A stretch of DNA of 64,000 bases. Source: Pedobacter hiemivivus. GTDB lineage: Bacteria; Bacteroidota; Bacteroidia; Sphingobacteriales; Sphingobacteriaceae. The position numbers and the translations under genes are program-made. The notes beneath the pieces were generated by a model, which was not told where the DNA came from, searched no databases, and was given only the letters and a program-made list of their open reading frames with translations. Below are positions 1-9,900 of this stretch, in pieces. Location: NCBI RefSeq assembly GCF_004331685.1, contig NZ_SJSM01000008.1:124001-188000 (forward strand), in the 5' to 3' direction. How positions within the stretch are numbered: position 1 is the stretch's first letter; every line of letters starts with the position of its first letter.

Positions 1-1
1 A

Positions 2-2665
2 CAAGATTTCTCTTTCTATTCTCCAGAAGAAGTTATCATTGCTTACAATGAGAAAATGATTGATCTTCATGCATTTATCAAGGTTAAGGTAAATGTTAAA
101 TTAGAAGATGGTACGATCGTTAATAAATTGATGGAAACTACTGTTGGTCGTGTATTGTTTAACCAAATGGTACCGGTAGAAGTAGGTTATATCAACGAAT
201 TGCTAACCAAGAAATCTTTAAGAGATATTATTGGTGAGATTGTTAAAATCACAGGTATGGCACGTGCAGCAAGGTTCCTTGACGACATTAAGGAATTAGG
301 TTTCCAAATGGCCTTCCGCGGTGGTTTATCATTTAACTTGCAGGATGTAAACATCCCTGTTGAGAAGCAAGCGCTATTAGAGCAAGCATCTGCAGAAGTT
401 GATGAGGTAAGAAACAACTATAACATGGGTTTCATTACCAACAACGAGCGTTACAACCAAATTATCGATATCTGGACTCGTATCAATAACAGATTAACAT
501 CATTCGTGATGAATCAGTTATCGAGCGATAACCAAGGTTTCAACTCAGTATATATGATGTTGGACTCTGGAGCCCGTGGTTCGAAAGAGCAGATTCGTCA
601 GCTATGCGGTATGCGTGGTTTGATGGCTAAGCCTCAGAAATCAGGTTCAGGTGGTGAGATTATTGAAAACCCGATCTTATCAAACTTTAAAGAAGGTCTG
701 TCGGTATTAGAGTACTTTATCTCTACCCACGGTGCTCGTAAAGGTTTGGCGGATACGGCGTTAAAAACGGCTGATGCTGGTTACTTGACACGTCGTTTAC
801 ATGATGTGGCACAGGATATGATCGTTAATTCTGCGGATTGCGGTACATTGAGAGGTATGTTTACCACTGCATTGAAAGATAATGAAGACATCGTTGAGCC
901 ATTATATGACAGAATTTTGGGTCGTATTTCTCTACATGATGTATTCAATCCTTTAGATGGAAAGCTATTGGTTGGTGCTGGAGAGGATGTAACTGAAGAG
1001 ATTGCTAAAACAATTGAAGAGTCTCCTTTAGAAGGTATTGAAATTCGTTCGGTATTAACCTGCGAAAATAAAAGAGGCGTTTGTGCACTTTGCTACGGAC
1101 GTAACTTAGCAACTGGTAAGCGTGTTCAAAAAGGTGAGGCTGTTGGTGTAATTGCTGCACAGTCAATCGGTGAGCCGGGTACACAGTTAACATTACGTAC
1201 GTTCCACGTTGGGGGTACTGCATCGAACATCGCTGCAGAATCTCAGATCATGGCTAAATTTGATGGTGTCATCGAATTTGAAAACGTTCGTACTGTTGAA
1301 ACAAAAACTGAAGATGGCTTAACTAATATCGTATTGGGTCGTTCAGGTGAGTTCAAGATCGTTGAAGCTGTAACAGGCAAAGTGATCATGACGAATAACA
1401 TTCCTTATGGTTCATTCTTATACGTTCAGGATGGTGCTACCATCACTAAAGGTGATAGGATTTGTTCTTGGGATCCGTACAACGCGGTTATTATCTCGGA
1501 GTTTGCCGGTAAAATCGAATTTGACGCTATTATTGAGGGTGTAACCTTCCGTGAAGAGTCAGATGAGCAAACTGGTCACCGTGAGAAAGTAATTATCGAT
1601 ACCCGTGATAAAACTAAAAATCCTTCAGTAAGAGTTGTTGATAAGAAAGGTGAATTGATCCGTGGATATAACATCCCTGTTGGTGCACACATCGCAATTG
1701 ATGAAGGTGATATGGTTCAAACTGGTCAGATTTTAGTTAAGATACCTCGTACGACTGGAAAAACAAGGGATATTACGGGTGGTTTACCACGTGTAACTGA
1801 GCTTTTCGAAGCACGTAATCCATCTAACCCTGCTGTAGTAACAGAGATTGATGGTGTGGTAACGCTAGGTGGCGTGAAACGTGGTAATCGTGAGATGACT
1901 ATCGAATCTAAAGATGGTGAAGTTAAAAAATACCTTGTTCCATTGTCTAAACACATCCTGGTTCAGGATAATGACTTTGTAAAAGCAGGTATGCCTTTAT
2001 CTGATGGTTCGATCTCTCCTGCAGATATCCTGGCTATTAAAGGCCCGGCAGCTGTACAAGAGTACTTAGTAAATGGTATCCAAGAGGTTTACCGTTTACA
2101 AGGTGTGAAAATCAACGATAAGCACTTTGAGGTAATTGTTCACCAAATGATGCAAAAGGTTCATATCGAAGATCCAGGAGATACTACTTTCTTAGAGAAC
2201 AACTCTGCAGATCGTTGGGACTTCATGATTGAGAATGATGATATCTACGACAAAAAAGTTGTAGTTGAGGCTGGTGATTCAAACACTGTTAAACCTGGTC
2301 AGATAATTTCATTACGTAAATTAAGAGATGAAAATTCTCAATTGAGACGTAAAGACTTGAAACAAATTGAAGTTCGTGATGCAAGACCTGCAACTGCAAG
2401 CTCAATGCTACAAGGTATTACACGTGCTTCATTAGGTACGAAATCGTTCATCTCGGCGGCATCGTTCCAGGAAACTACAAAAGTGTTAAACGAGGCAGCT
2501 ATTGCTGGTAAACGTGATAACATGCTTGGATTGAAAGAAAACGTTATTGTTGGACACTTAATCCCTTCAGGTACTGGTGTACGTGGATACGAGCGTATCA
2601 TTGTAGGTTCTCAGGAAGAATACGATAAATTATTAGCTTCGAAACAAGAAGAAGTAGATGCTTAA
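2..2665 (+). CDS. rpoC: DNA-directed RNA polymerase subunit beta', C-terminal part (partial)
   Basis: This is the largest catalytic subunit of RNA polymerase, cut by the left window edge. The reading frame is open from base 2, so the ATG at 56 is internal. About 887 residues are visible. They include the second zinc site (Cys in SADCG, then [12 protein letters not shown]), the bridge-helix/trigger-loop block [16 protein letters not shown] followed by LRTFHVGG, and the conserved C-terminal segment ending near [16 protein letters not shown]. The upstream part with the NADFDGD active-site motif lies outside the window. A strong terminator follows the stop codon. The assignment is certain from family knowledge; only the 5' end is missing. 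Confidence 0.98.
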   Translation, partial: QDFSFYSPEEVIIAYNEKMIDLHAFIKVKVNVKLEDGTIVNKLMETTVGRVLFNQMVPVEVGYINELLTKKSLRDIIGEIVKITGMARAARFLDDIKELGFQMAFRGGLSFNLQDVNIPVEKQALLEQASAEVDEVRNNYNMGFITNNERYNQIIDIWTRINNRLTSFVMNQLSSDNQGFNSVYMMLDSGARGSKEQIRQLCGMRGLMAKPQKSGSGGEIIENPILSNFKEGLSVLEYFISTHGARKGLADTALKTADAGYLTRRLHDVAQDMIVNSADCGTLRGMFTTALKDNEDIVEPLYDRILGRISLHDVFNPLDGKLLVGAGEDVTEEIAKTIEESPLEGIEIRSVLTCENKRGVCALCYGRNLATGKRVQKGEAVGVIAAQSIGEPGTQLTLRTFHVGGTASNIAAESQIMAKFDGVIEFENVRTVETKTEDGLTNIVLGRSGEFKIVEAVTGKVIMTNNIPYGSFLYVQDGATITKGDRICSWDPYNAVIISEFAGKIEFDAIIEGVTFREESDEQTGHREKVIIDTRDKTKNPSVRVVDKKGELIRGYNIPVGAHIAIDEGDMVQTGQILVKIPRTTGKTRDITGGLPRVTELFEARNPSNPAVVTEIDGVVTLGGVKRGNREMTIESKDGEVKKYLVPLSKHILVQDNDFVKAGMPLSDGSISPADILAIKGPAAVQEYLVNGIQEVYRLQGVKINDKHFEVIVHQMMQKVHIEDPGDTTFLENNSADRWDFMIENDDIYDKKVVVEAGDSNTVKPGQIISLRKLRDENSQLRRKDLKQIEVRDARPATASSMLQGITRASLGTKSFISAASFQETTKVLNEAAIAGKRDNMLGLKENVIVGHLIPSGTGVRGYERIIVGSQEEYDKLLASKQEEVDA

Positions 2666-2684
2666 TATTTAAATACATTTTTCT

Positions 2685-2721
2685 AAAATCCCCCTTCTTT
2701 TAAGTTGGGGGATTTTTTTTT
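2685..2721 (+). terminator. Intrinsic terminator after rpoC
   Basis: A ten-base stem (AAAATCCCCC pairing with GGGGGATTTT) surrounds a 12-base loop and runs into a stretch of nine T. It lies 20 bases after the rpoC stop and ends the rpo transcript before the DUF3467 gene. Confidence 0.9.
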
Positions 2722-2752
2722 GCCAGTCAATACTAAAAATTATCTAAGTTTG
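2719..2752 (+). promoter_or_regulatory. Candidate promoter of the DUF3467 gene
   Basis: TTTG at 2719-2722 and TAAGTTTG at 2745-2752 match the Bacteroidetes -33 (TTTG) and -7 (TAnnTTTG) elements. The 22-base gap is slightly longer than usual. The start codon at 2757 is only four bases beyond the -7 box, so if this promoter is used the mRNA would be nearly leaderless. The -33 box overlaps the T tract of the rpoC terminator. Confidence 0.35.
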
Positions 2753-2756
2753 TCTT

Positions 2757-3071
2757 ATGGAAGAACAAAACAACGAGAACCAATTAAATATTGAGCTTTC
2801 TGAAGAAATCGCAGAAGGGATATTTTCTAATCTGGCTATTATCACACACTCGAATACGGAGTTTGTATTGGATTTTATCAGGGTTATGCCTGGTGTACCT
2901 AAAGCAAGAGTAAAATCAAGGATTATATTGACACCTGAGCATGCTAAAAGATTAGTAGCTGCAATGCAGGATAATATTGAAAAATATGAAGCTGTAAATG
3001 GACGTATAAAGACTCAAGAGGAGCCTCCAGGTTTTCCGATGAACTTTGGTGGCCCTACGGCGCAGGCTTAG
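2757..3071 (+). CDS. DUF3467 family protein
   Basis: This is a 104-residue protein of unknown biochemical role. The sequence (ELSEEIAEGIFSNLAIITHS, EFVLDFIRVMPG, SRIILTPEHAKRL) matches the small DUF3467 family, which Bacteroidetes commonly carry close to rpoC. It has no signal peptide or membrane segment, so it should be cytoplasmic. The C-terminus is rich in Pro and Gly. Its stop codon overlaps the miaA stop on the other strand by three bases within a four-base convergent overlap. The position beside rpoC is suggestive, but no link with transcription is shown by the sequence. Confidence 0.85.
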   Translation: MEEQNNENQLNIELSEEIAEGIFSNLAIITHSNTEFVLDFIRVMPGVPKARVKSRIILTPEHAKRLVAAMQDNIEKYEAVNGRIKTQEEPPGFPMNFGGPTAQA

Positions 3072-3985
3072 TCTGCTTTTTGACCGATATAATTGATGAC
3101 GGCATTATCTTGGCCAGGTTCAAACCAGGCGGTGCTGTCATCTCTTCTAAACCATGTAAGCTGGCGTTTTGCAAAACGTCTGGTGTTCTGCTTAATTTGA
3201 TCTACGGCGTCTTTCAACGCGATTTCGCCATCTAAATAAGCGAATAATTCTGAATACCCCACTGTATTGAGTGCATTGTATTTTCTGAAGGGTTGTAGAC
3301 CCTTTACTTCATCTAATAAACCCGCTTCCATCATTTTATCTACACGTTGGTTTATCCGGTTGTAGAGCTCCGAACGGTCCATATTCAGACCTATTTTGAT
3401 GATATTGAATGGTCTGATTTTTTTGCTGTTGGTAAGATGGGCAGATAGTTTTGTACCTGTAGATAGGTAAAATTCCAGACCTCTGATCATGCGTTGTGGA
3501 TTGGACTGATCCACTTTGTTATAGTATTCGGGATCATACTCGCTGAGCTGCTTTTTGATAGCTTCCAGGCCCTCGTTTGCTAGCTGTTGATTAAGTTTTT
3601 CGCGGATGTTCATATCTGTTTCCGGAAGATCATCTAATCCATTACATACGGCATCTATATACAAACCGGAGCCGCCAACCATGATCAACAGGTTATGCTT
3701 TTCAAACAATTGAGTAATTCGATCAATGGCTTGTATTTCGAAATCACCAGTACTAAATAAGTTTTCTATGCTATGGGAGTTGATAAAGTGATGGGGTGCA
3801 GCAGCCAGTTCTTCGGCTGAAGGTTTTGCTGTTCCAATTTCCATCTCCTTAAAAAATTGCCTGGAGTCGGCTGATATGATTTCAGTAGAAAAATGCCTGG
3901 CCAAAGCAATGGCCAGTGCAGTTTTTCCTATTCCGGTTGGACCAACAATTACAATTAATGTTTTATTTAATGCCATATCTGGCAT
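3068..3985 (-). CDS. miaA: tRNA dimethylallyltransferase MiaA
   Basis: The enzyme transfers a dimethylallyl group to N6 of A37 in tRNAs that read codons beginning with U, the first step to i6A/ms2i6A. The 305-residue length is typical. A P-loop GPTGIGKT lies at residues 15-22, followed by ISADSRQ with the catalytic Asp, the GGSGLYIDA segment, and a C-terminal QIKQNTRRFAKRQLTWFRRD block typical of MiaA. The start codon overlaps the stop of the upstream gene as TAATG, so translation is probably coupled. A second ATG nine bases downstream (MALNKT) is an alternative start. It is the last gene of a minus-strand run that also holds cca and tsaC. Confidence 0.97.
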   Translation of the reverse strand: MPDMALNKTLIVIVGPTGIGKTALAIALARHFSTEIISADSRQFFKEMEIGTAKPSAEELAAAPHHFINSHSIENLFSTGDFEIQAIDRITQLFEKHNLLIMVGGSGLYIDAVCNGLDDLPETDMNIREKLNQQLANEGLEAIKKQLSEYDPEYYNKVDQSNPQRMIRGLEFYLSTGTKLSAHLTNSKKIRPFNIIKIGLNMDRSELYNRINQRVDKMMEAGLLDEVKGLQPFRKYNALNTVGYSELFAYLDGEIALKDAVDQIKQNTRRFAKRQLTWFRRDDSTAWFEPGQDNAVINYIGQKAD

Positions 3986-4638
3986 TAATAGTCCTCTTTA
4001 CTATTGTATTCTTCGTCTTCGTAGTCATCATTGTCTGCAAATTCATCTGCATCATCAGTTTCTTCTTCATCAGCGTCGTCAGATTTTTCTTCTGCATTGA
4101 TGCCTCGGCCACCCATCGCTTCGATTTCTTCTGTGTCTTCAGGTACAAAATCCATTTCATTTAAGAAATCAAATTCTGTAGATGCTGGAGCCGCAGATAC
4201 TGTAACAGCGCCAAAGTTATCCTTTTCGATAATTTTAGGGGCTTCTCCTGTACTTTTTACCAAGAATGGATACTCTATGTTCGGATCTGGATCAAGGATG
4301 ATCTTGATGAGTTCTACGTGAAAATCAAATGGACGGTCGAAGTTATAGATGTAATAAAATTTCTGGTGTGGGTCTTCGATGAATCTGTTTAATTTAGAAG
4401 TTTCCATCAAGGCTACCCCTCTATCTGTTTTACGTTGCGTTGGCAGATAGGCAATTTCATCACCTTTTATCCAGTTGTCAGTACTTACAAAAAATGATGA
4501 TGATTTCTCCGCAGAGTACCCAGTTGAACGGTGTACTGCTTTATGCAAATCTTCAAATGTTTGGGTGGACTTGATATCTATTTCCCGTACTACTTCATCG
4601 AAATCTTCGAAACTTATTCTAAATCTATAAATTGCCAT
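3985..4638 (-). CDS. pRiA4b ORF-3-like / IS1096 passenger TnpR-like domain protein
   Basis: This 217-residue protein opens with YRFRISFEDFDEVVREIDI and continues through a beta-rich domain (SSSFFVSTDNWIKGDEIAYLP) typical of the plasmid pRiA4b ORF-3-like family. Despite the name, members are widespread chromosomal genes and no resolvase activity is established. From about residue 168 the C-terminus is a long Asp/Glu-rich tail with little predicted order. It is translationally coupled to miaA through a one-base TAATG overlap, which suggests co-production. No transposon features surround it. Function is unknown; nucleic-acid mimicry by the acidic tail is only a guess. Confidence 0.75.
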   Translation of the reverse strand: MAIYRFRISFEDFDEVVREIDIKSTQTFEDLHKAVHRSTGYSAEKSSSFFVSTDNWIKGDEIAYLPTQRKTDRGVALMETSKLNRFIEDPHQKFYYIYNFDRPFDFHVELIKIILDPDPNIEYPFLVKSTGEAPKIIEKDNFGAVTVSAAPASTEFDFLNEMDFVPEDTEEIEAMGGRGINAEEKSDDADEEETDDADEFADNDDYEDEEYNSKEDY

Positions 4639-4695
4639 TTTAGCCTCTTTTCTAGGTATAAAATTAAAAAATAAAATATACTTTATATAATTGTG

Positions 4696-6102
4696 TTAAC
4701 GCTTTATTGGCTGAAGCCCGAATTCTTTAGCTTTTTCAAGCATAAATTGTAACGCGTTATCGTATGTGTTTGTTATTTCTCCTTCCAGAATTGCTTCTCG
4801 GATGGCATTTTTAAGTAGGCCGACTTCTTTTCCAGCACTTAAACCAAAAATCTCCATGATGTCATTACCGGAGATAGGGGGTTGCCAATTTCTGATCTTG
4901 TCGCGTTCTTCTACATCTTTGAGTTTTTGTTTTACCAGTTCAAAGTTATTGCGGTATTTTTTTACCTTATACTCATTTTTGGTAGTCACATCGGCATTGC
5001 AGAGCAACATTAAGCTCTCTATGTCTTCGCCGGCATCAAATAATAGTCTTCTTACTGCCGAGTCTGTGACCACTTCTTGTGCCAATACAATGGGGCGAAG
5101 GTGTAGTTGCACCAGTTTTTGCACAAACTTCATCTTTTCATTTAGGGGAAGTTTAAGCTGAGCAAATATCTTAGGAACCATTCGTGCGCCTTTATCTTCG
5201 TGACCGTGAAAGGTCCAGCCATGTCCTTCTTCAAAACGTTTGGTGGCGGGTTTAGCAATGTCATGCAAGATTGCTGCCCAGCGTAGCCAAAGGTCTTTGG
5301 TAGTCTCGCAGATGTTATCGAGTACTTGTAGGGTGTGGTAAAAATTATCTTTGTGCCCTTTTCCATTAATGATGTCAACCCCATACAGGCCGGCCATTTG
5401 TGGAAATATGAGCTGAAGTAGTCCGGTATCAAATAAGTATTTAAAACCTATTGACGGAACATCCGACATTATAATCTTGTTCAGCTCGTCAGTGATGCGC
5501 TCTTTAGAAAGGATGCTAATGCGTTCTTTCTGCTTCTTTATTGCATTTAAAGCTTGTTCGTCGATACTGAAATTAAGCTGCGAAGCAAAACGAATTGCGC
5601 GCATCATGCGCAAAGGGTCATCTGAAAAGGTAAGCTCAGGTTCCAGTGGTGTCCGGATCAACTTGTTATTGAGATCGATTATCCCGTTAAAAGGATCAAC
5701 CAGCTGCCCGTAATTTGCTTTGTTTAAAGATATGGCCAGTGCATTAATGGTAAAATCTCTTCTCAGTTGATCATCTTCAATTGTACCATTCTCTACAATG
5801 GGTTTACGTGAATCTGAACGATAGGATTCTTTCCTGGCACCTACAAATTCTATTTCCAGATCCTGGTATTTAAGCATTGCAGTACCGAAGTTTTTAAAAA
5901 CAGCGACTTTACTTTTCAGGTGTTTACCTGCAAGCTCCGCAAATTCGATTCCGTTGCCTAGTACTACAATATCAATGTCTTTAGAGGGTCTGTTTAGGAA
6001 AATATCCCTTACATAACCGCCAATAATATAGGCTTCGATATGGTGTGTGTCAGCTATGCCGGCAAGCGCTTTAAAAATAGGATGTTGTAAATGTTGTTCC
6101 AT
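4696..6102 (-). CDS. cca: CCA tRNA nucleotidyltransferase with HD domain
   Basis: This enzyme adds or repairs the 3'-terminal CCA of tRNA. The 468 residues show the class II nucleotidyltransferase head with GGYVRD and the metal-binding DIDIVV, the [10 protein letters not shown] motif, and the RNA-binding helix block [12 protein letters not shown]. An HD phosphohydrolase domain follows (H in [14 protein letters not shown]) at about residues 250-380. Bacteroidetes usually have one such protein, so a CCA-adding role is preferred over poly(A) polymerase, which shares the fold. It lies between tsaC/sua5 and the pRiA4b-like gene on the same strand, 26 bases after tsaC. Confidence 0.93.
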   Translation of the reverse strand: MEQHLQHPIFKALAGIADTHHIEAYIIGGYVRDIFLNRPSKDIDIVVLGNGIEFAELAGKHLKSKVAVFKNFGTAMLKYQDLEIEFVGARKESYRSDSRKPIVENGTIEDDQLRRDFTINALAISLNKANYGQLVDPFNGIIDLNNKLIRTPLEPELTFSDDPLRMMRAIRFASQLNFSIDEQALNAIKKQKERISILSKERITDELNKIIMSDVPSIGFKYLFDTGLLQLIFPQMAGLYGVDIINGKGHKDNFYHTLQVLDNICETTKDLWLRWAAILHDIAKPATKRFEEGHGWTFHGHEDKGARMVPKIFAQLKLPLNEKMKFVQKLVQLHLRPIVLAQEVVTDSAVRRLLFDAGEDIESLMLLCNADVTTKNEYKVKKYRNNFELVKQKLKDVEERDKIRNWQPPISGNDIMEIFGLSAGKEVGLLKNAIREAILEGEITNTYDNALQFMLEKAKEFGLQPIKR

Positions 6103-6128
6103 CGATGAGATTGCAAAAGTAGTAAAAC

Positions 6129-6695
6129 TTACCTTCTAATAAAGGAAAATTGACCTCCGGGCGCTAATTTCATTATGGTTGATGGCTTTTTATTGGTTTT
6201 GAGTTCTTGCTCCAAGTCAACAATATAGTCTACTGCTTCTTTTATTTCGTCACTAATCTCGTCAAAAAAGAGTGGAGTTGGGGCACCAGATACATTTGCA
6301 GATGTTGAGGTAATGGGTTTGCGAAACCTTTGAATAAGTTGTTGGCAGAAATCATGTTTAGCAATCCTTATTCCAATGCTTCCATCGGCATTGATTACAT
6401 TTTTTGCTAGATTTTTAGCACCGGGAAATACTAAGGTAAGTGGGTTTTCTGCGTATTCTATCAGGTCGTATGCCACATCAGGTACTTCATTTACATAGCT
6501 TTGTAGTTTGTTATCGGTATCTAAAAGAATGATGAAGCTTTTGTCGGCTGCACGGCCCTTAATTTCATTGATTTTTGCGACTGCCTGTTCATTGGTGGCA
6601 TCGCAACCAAGTCCCCACACTGTATCTGTAGGATAAAGGATGACTCCTCCGTCTTTTAAAACAGCAAGGGCTTTTTCAATTTCTGTTCTTAGCAT
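6129..6695 (-). CDS. tsaC: L-threonylcarbamoyladenylate synthase (Sua5/YrdC/TsaC family)
   Basis: The protein makes threonylcarbamoyl-AMP from threonine, bicarbonate and ATP, the first step of the t6A37 modification of ANN-decoding tRNAs. The 188-residue length corresponds to a single YrdC domain without the C-terminal Sua5 domain. Visible family blocks are [18 protein letters not shown] near the N-terminus, the lysine-containing [20 protein letters not shown] and TSTSANVSG. It sits between a glycosyltransferase gene and cca on the minus strand and is likely co-transcribed with cca. The family is certain; the choice between the symbols tsaC and sua5 is by domain length. Confidence 0.93.
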   Translation of the reverse strand: MLRTEIEKALAVLKDGGVILYPTDTVWGLGCDATNEQAVAKINEIKGRAADKSFIILLDTDNKLQSYVNEVPDVAYDLIEYAENPLTLVFPGAKNLAKNVINADGSIGIRIAKHDFCQQLIQRFRKPITSTSANVSGAPTPLFFDEISDEIKEAVDYIVDLEQELKTNKKPSTIMKLAPGGQFSFIRR

Positions 6696-6750
6696 AGGGT
6701 AAAATTACAATTTTATCCTTACTGCATCAAAGACGATTTTTATAGATGAT

Positions 6751-7866
6751 TTATTTAAAAGTTTTGATGTACAACTGCATCATCTGATTGCTGATGTGTT
6801 CGTTATTAAATTTCTGAACGTAAGCTATGCCTTTTTCTTTCATTTCGGCTTGTAGGTCAGGATTGGCCAATATCTTATTTATGGCATTCGCCAAAGCGGT
6901 ATGATCAGTAGGATGAACGTAAATGCTGTTGGGGCCGCCGGCCTCTTCAAGGCAAGAACCTGTTGCAGCCACTACAGGAACATGAGTGTACAAGGCCTCA
7001 ATGATGGGGATTCCGAAACCTTCATATACGGAAGGGTATGCAAAAACAGTGGCCATTTGGTAAATGACTGGGAGATCGGTAAAGGGGACATTTTGAAGAA
7101 AAAGAACCCGGTCGATTAAGCCCTGTTCTTGAATCTCTTTTTCTACCAATTTATAATAACCCGTCTTTTTTCCTATTACGACCAGCTTATATGCTTCGTT
7201 TACATTTTTCAATGCTTTTATTAAGGTAAGCAGGTTTTTCCTGGTCTCTATGGTACCTACATTTAAAATGTACTGATCCGGTAGGTTGTATTTTTCATGA
7301 ACAAGCTTTTTTGTTTCGGCTGTTGCTTGCAATTTGAAACTGTCATCGCAACTTTGATAAATGACTTCAATTTTATCGGGAGCAATTTTAAAAAACTGGA
7401 TAATGTCTTGTTTGGTTTGTTCACTTATGGCAATGATACCATCCGCATGTTTGCAGGCATACCTGGTTTTTAGGTTATAGATAAATCGATCAATGACACC
7501 GAAGTTTTTAGGGAACTTAATGAAGATCAGATCATGTATAGTTACTATAGAAGGGATGCCAGTTTTATGGATGCCAATTGGAATTTCATGGCTTAGGCCA
7601 TGGTAAAGATCTATTCTATCTTTTAACAGTTGTTTTTTTATCCCTAAGCTTCTCCACAATAAACCTTTTGTTTCGGGCAGTTTCAGGTGTATCGCTTTGG
7701 TGTTGATAAAAGCGTTAACCTGTGGGATGTCTTTTACTTTGGGGCTGTAAACAAAATATTGGTTTTGAGGGAAATATTTGGCCAGGTGGCCAATTAATGA
7801 GCGGCTGTAGTTACCTAAACCTGTAAGATTATTTGCTGCTCTTTTTCCGTCAAAACCAATATTCAT
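6751..7866 (-). CDS. Glycosyltransferase family 4 (GT-B fold)
   Basis: This 371-residue protein has the GT-B architecture: an N-terminal acceptor domain beginning IGFDGKRAANNLTGLGNYS and a C-terminal nucleotide-sugar domain with ILNVGTIETRKNLLTLIKAL and the retaining GT4 signature EGFGIPIIEAL. The acceptor is not evident. Similar single genes act in capsule, exopolysaccharide or lipopolysaccharide synthesis, but no other sugar-polymer genes flank this one. It starts four bases after the stop of dapD, so the two are probably co-transcribed. Confidence 0.88.
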   Translation of the reverse strand: MNIGFDGKRAANNLTGLGNYSRSLIGHLAKYFPQNQYFVYSPKVKDIPQVNAFINTKAIHLKLPETKGLLWRSLGIKKQLLKDRIDLYHGLSHEIPIGIHKTGIPSIVTIHDLIFIKFPKNFGVIDRFIYNLKTRYACKHADGIIAISEQTKQDIIQFFKIAPDKIEVIYQSCDDSFKLQATAETKKLVHEKYNLPDQYILNVGTIETRKNLLTLIKALKNVNEAYKLVVIGKKTGYYKLVEKEIQEQGLIDRVLFLQNVPFTDLPVIYQMATVFAYPSVYEGFGIPIIEALYTHVPVVAATGSCLEEAGGPNSIYVHPTDHTALANAINKILANPDLQAEMKEKGIAYVQKFNNEHISNQMMQLYIKTFK

Positions 7867-7870
7867 TATA

Positions 7871-8689
7871 TTATACTGCTACATTGTTTTCTCTCAATGC
7901 ATCATTAAGGGAAGTTTTTTTATCTGTTGATTCTTTACGTTTGCCAATGATCAGGGCACATGGTACGTGGTATTCTCCAGCAGGGAATTTCTTAGCGTAG
8001 CTACCAGGAATTACAACCGAGCGTGCAGGAACGATACCTTTATACTCAACAGGAGTTGAGCCAGTTATATCAATGATTTTTGTAGATGCGGTTAATACTA
8101 CGTTTGCACCTAGTACAGCTTCTTTTTCTACGCGTACACCTTCGACAACGATCGCTCTTGATCCAAGGAAACAGTTGTCTTCGATAATTACTGGAGCAGC
8201 CTGGATAGGTTCTAAAACACCACCAATACCAACACCACCGCTTAAGTGTACATGTTTTCCAATTTGAGCACATGAGCCAACTGTAGCCCAGGTATCTACC
8301 ATCGTACCTTCATCAACATAAGCACCTATGTTTACATAAGAAGGCATCATAATTACACCTTTAGCTAAGTATGCGCCATAACGGGCACTTGCACCAGGAA
8401 CAACTCTTACACCTATCTCTTTGTAATTGGTTTTTAATTTCATTTTATCATGAAAAACAAAAGGGCCCATTTCAATTTCCTTCATTTGTCTGATCGGGAA
8501 ATAAAGTATTACTGCTTTTTTTATCCATTCATTAATACCCCAAGAGTTAAGGACTGGTTCTGCAACGCGTAATTCGCCTTTGTCTAACTGCATAACTACA
8601 GTTTCAATTGCTTCGCAATGTTCGCTATATTCTAATAAAGTTCTGTCTTCCCAAGCGGCTTCTACCAACTTTTTTAATTCTGCTATCAT
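7871..8689 (-). CDS. dapD: 2,3,4,5-tetrahydropyridine-2,6-dicarboxylate N-succinyltransferase
   Basis: The enzyme uses succinyl-CoA to acylate tetrahydrodipicolinate in the lysine/diaminopimelate pathway. At 272 residues it has normal length. Evidence is the N-terminal helical domain (LLEYSEHCEAIETVV), VRVVPGASARYGAYLAKGVI, and the left-handed beta-helix hexapeptide repeats with GGVGIGGVLEPIQAAPVIIE and NCFLGSRAIVVEGV. It is the first gene of the minus-strand run and is divergent from the S4-domain gene, so the 78-base gap 8690-8767 should hold both promoters. Confidence 0.97.
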   Translation of the reverse strand: MIAELKKLVEAAWEDRTLLEYSEHCEAIETVVMQLDKGELRVAEPVLNSWGINEWIKKAVILYFPIRQMKEIEMGPFVFHDKMKLKTNYKEIGVRVVPGASARYGAYLAKGVIMMPSYVNIGAYVDEGTMVDTWATVGSCAQIGKHVHLSGGVGIGGVLEPIQAAPVIIEDNCFLGSRAIVVEGVRVEKEAVLGANVVLTASTKIIDITGSTPVEYKGIVPARSVVIPGSYAKKFPAGEYHVPCALIIGKRKESTDKKTSLNDALRENNVAV

Positions 8690-8767
8690 GATCGTTTGTT
8701 ATTTTTTGACAAAATAAATCAATTTTATGTATTGACGATGTGTTTTCTTAATGTATTTTTGATTTTT

Positions 8768-9166
8768 ATGGCTGAACAAGAGAAATTACGGATAGATAAA
8801 TACTTATGGGCAATAAGATTATTTAAAACCAGGAGCTTGGCAACTGAAGCTTGCAAGGCTGGGCGTGTGAAGTTTAATGGTCAAAATCTTAAAGCTTCGG
8901 CAATTGTAAAGCCCGGAGATGTTTATCAGGTATCTAAAGGAATTGAAAAGAAATTAATTGAGGTGGTAGAGCTTTTGTACAACAGGGTTGAGGCTAAAAT
9001 TGCTGTTACAAAATATAAAGATATTACTCCTATAGAGGAAACACATGGATTTAAGTCCATGTTTCATGCACCGGCGCTTAAGCGGGATCGAGGTACAGGA
9101 AGGCCAACTAAAAAAGACAGACGCGAAACTGACGATTTAATAGGGGGTATGTTTGAAGAGGATTAA
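8768..9166 (+). CDS. S4-domain RNA-binding protein (Hsp15-like)
   Basis: The protein is about 132 residues. An S4 RNA-binding domain occupies the N-terminal half (LRIDKYLWAIRLFKTRSLA, ACKAGRVKFNGQ, SAIVKPGDVY), and the C-terminus is basic (RDRGTGRPTKKDRRETD). This matches the Hsp15/RqcH-partner-like family, whose E. coli member binds 50S subunits with stalled nascent chains. The start is placed at the ATG at 8768 because S4 homology begins there; an ATG at 8696 would add a hydrophobic 24-residue stretch unlike the family. The stop overlaps the EcsC gene by four bases, tail to tail. Confidence 0.88.
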   Translation: MAEQEKLRIDKYLWAIRLFKTRSLATEACKAGRVKFNGQNLKASAIVKPGDVYQVSKGIEKKLIEVVELLYNRVEAKIAVTKYKDITPIEETHGFKSMFHAPALKRDRGTGRPTKKDRRETDDLIGGMFEED

Positions 9167-9900
9167 CTTAACAGTTTTGGATTTTCAATTAATCGTAACC
9201 TATAAGCTTGCATAGCTGTTTTTCCTAATTTTTTAATCAATTGGTAATTGGCAACGGCACCCACTGCTGCACCAACAACTGGGAGTAGCTGGGCTAGTTT
9301 AGCCAGGTCTATATAATCGCGGTATTCTTGCTGAAAAGTCAACCAGTCAAAATCATTAGGGTCTTCTGGAAGTGTTGACAATTGTTTTTCCCAGTCTTGG
9401 ATATGCATAAACACTTTTGTTGTGCCCTGTTTGCTCGAAAATGCCAATTGAAATATGTATAAGATGTAAAGTCGCTCCCGGTAATCTTTCACCTCAAAGC
9501 CGTATAAAGCCGCGATTTCAAAAAGCAATTTCATTTTAATGGCAATTAGAATTGGGAAATCCGCCATACTTGTTAAAAAACCACCTGCTCCTGTAATCCC
9601 ACCTTCTGCAGCTCCAGTTTTGCAGTAATTATCTATTTTTTGTAAGATCAGAGATTCGCGGTGTATCATACTCATCTCTTTTGGGGCCATAGCTGATGTT
9701 GTATAAGTAGAGCCATAGAGCACTGTTTTTACCATTGCTTTCATTGCTGTGGTAATGGTTTTGTGAACTTTATCTGGAATATAGCTATTGAGTTTTTTCT
9801 GGATATTATTGGTCATCCTATTTAGAAAAGATGGTTTGCGCAGCATCTCTCTTTTCCAGAACTCCAGTTCGATGTGTATTTTTTGGTTATAGCTATTCAT
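9163..9900 (-). CDS. EcsC family protein
   Basis: This 245-residue protein contains the EcsC-family core: AAEGGITGAGGFLTSMADFP, followed by an amphipathic region (IKMKLLFEIAALYGFE) and a C-terminal LPVVGAAVGAVANYQLIKKL. The family is named after a Bacillus protein linked to an ABC transporter, but its activity is unknown; no transporter genes are near. Glycine/alanine-rich segments suggest membrane association. It overlaps the preceding deaminase gene by eight bases and is likely its operon partner. Confidence 0.82.
   Translation of the reverse strand: MNSYNQKIHIELEFWKREMLRKPSFLNRMTNNIQKKLNSYIPDKVHKTITTAMKAMVKTVLYGSTYTTSAMAPKEMSMIHRESLILQKIDNYCKTGAAEGGITGAGGFLTSMADFPILIAIKMKLLFEIAALYGFEVKDYRERLYILYIFQLAFSSKQGTTKVFMHIQDWEKQLSTLPEDPNDFDWLTFQQEYRDYIDLAKLAQLLPVVGAAVGAVANYQLIKKLGKTAMQAYRLRLIENPKLLS

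Noticed and set aside
3985-4638. Mobile element suggested by the TnpR/IS1096 passenger family name
   Set aside because: The gene is coupled to miaA in a housekeeping run with no transposase or repeats nearby; the name is historical.
8696-8767. Longer start of the S4-domain gene
   Set aside because: The added residues are hydrophobic and unlike the family; S4 homology starts at the ATG at 8768.
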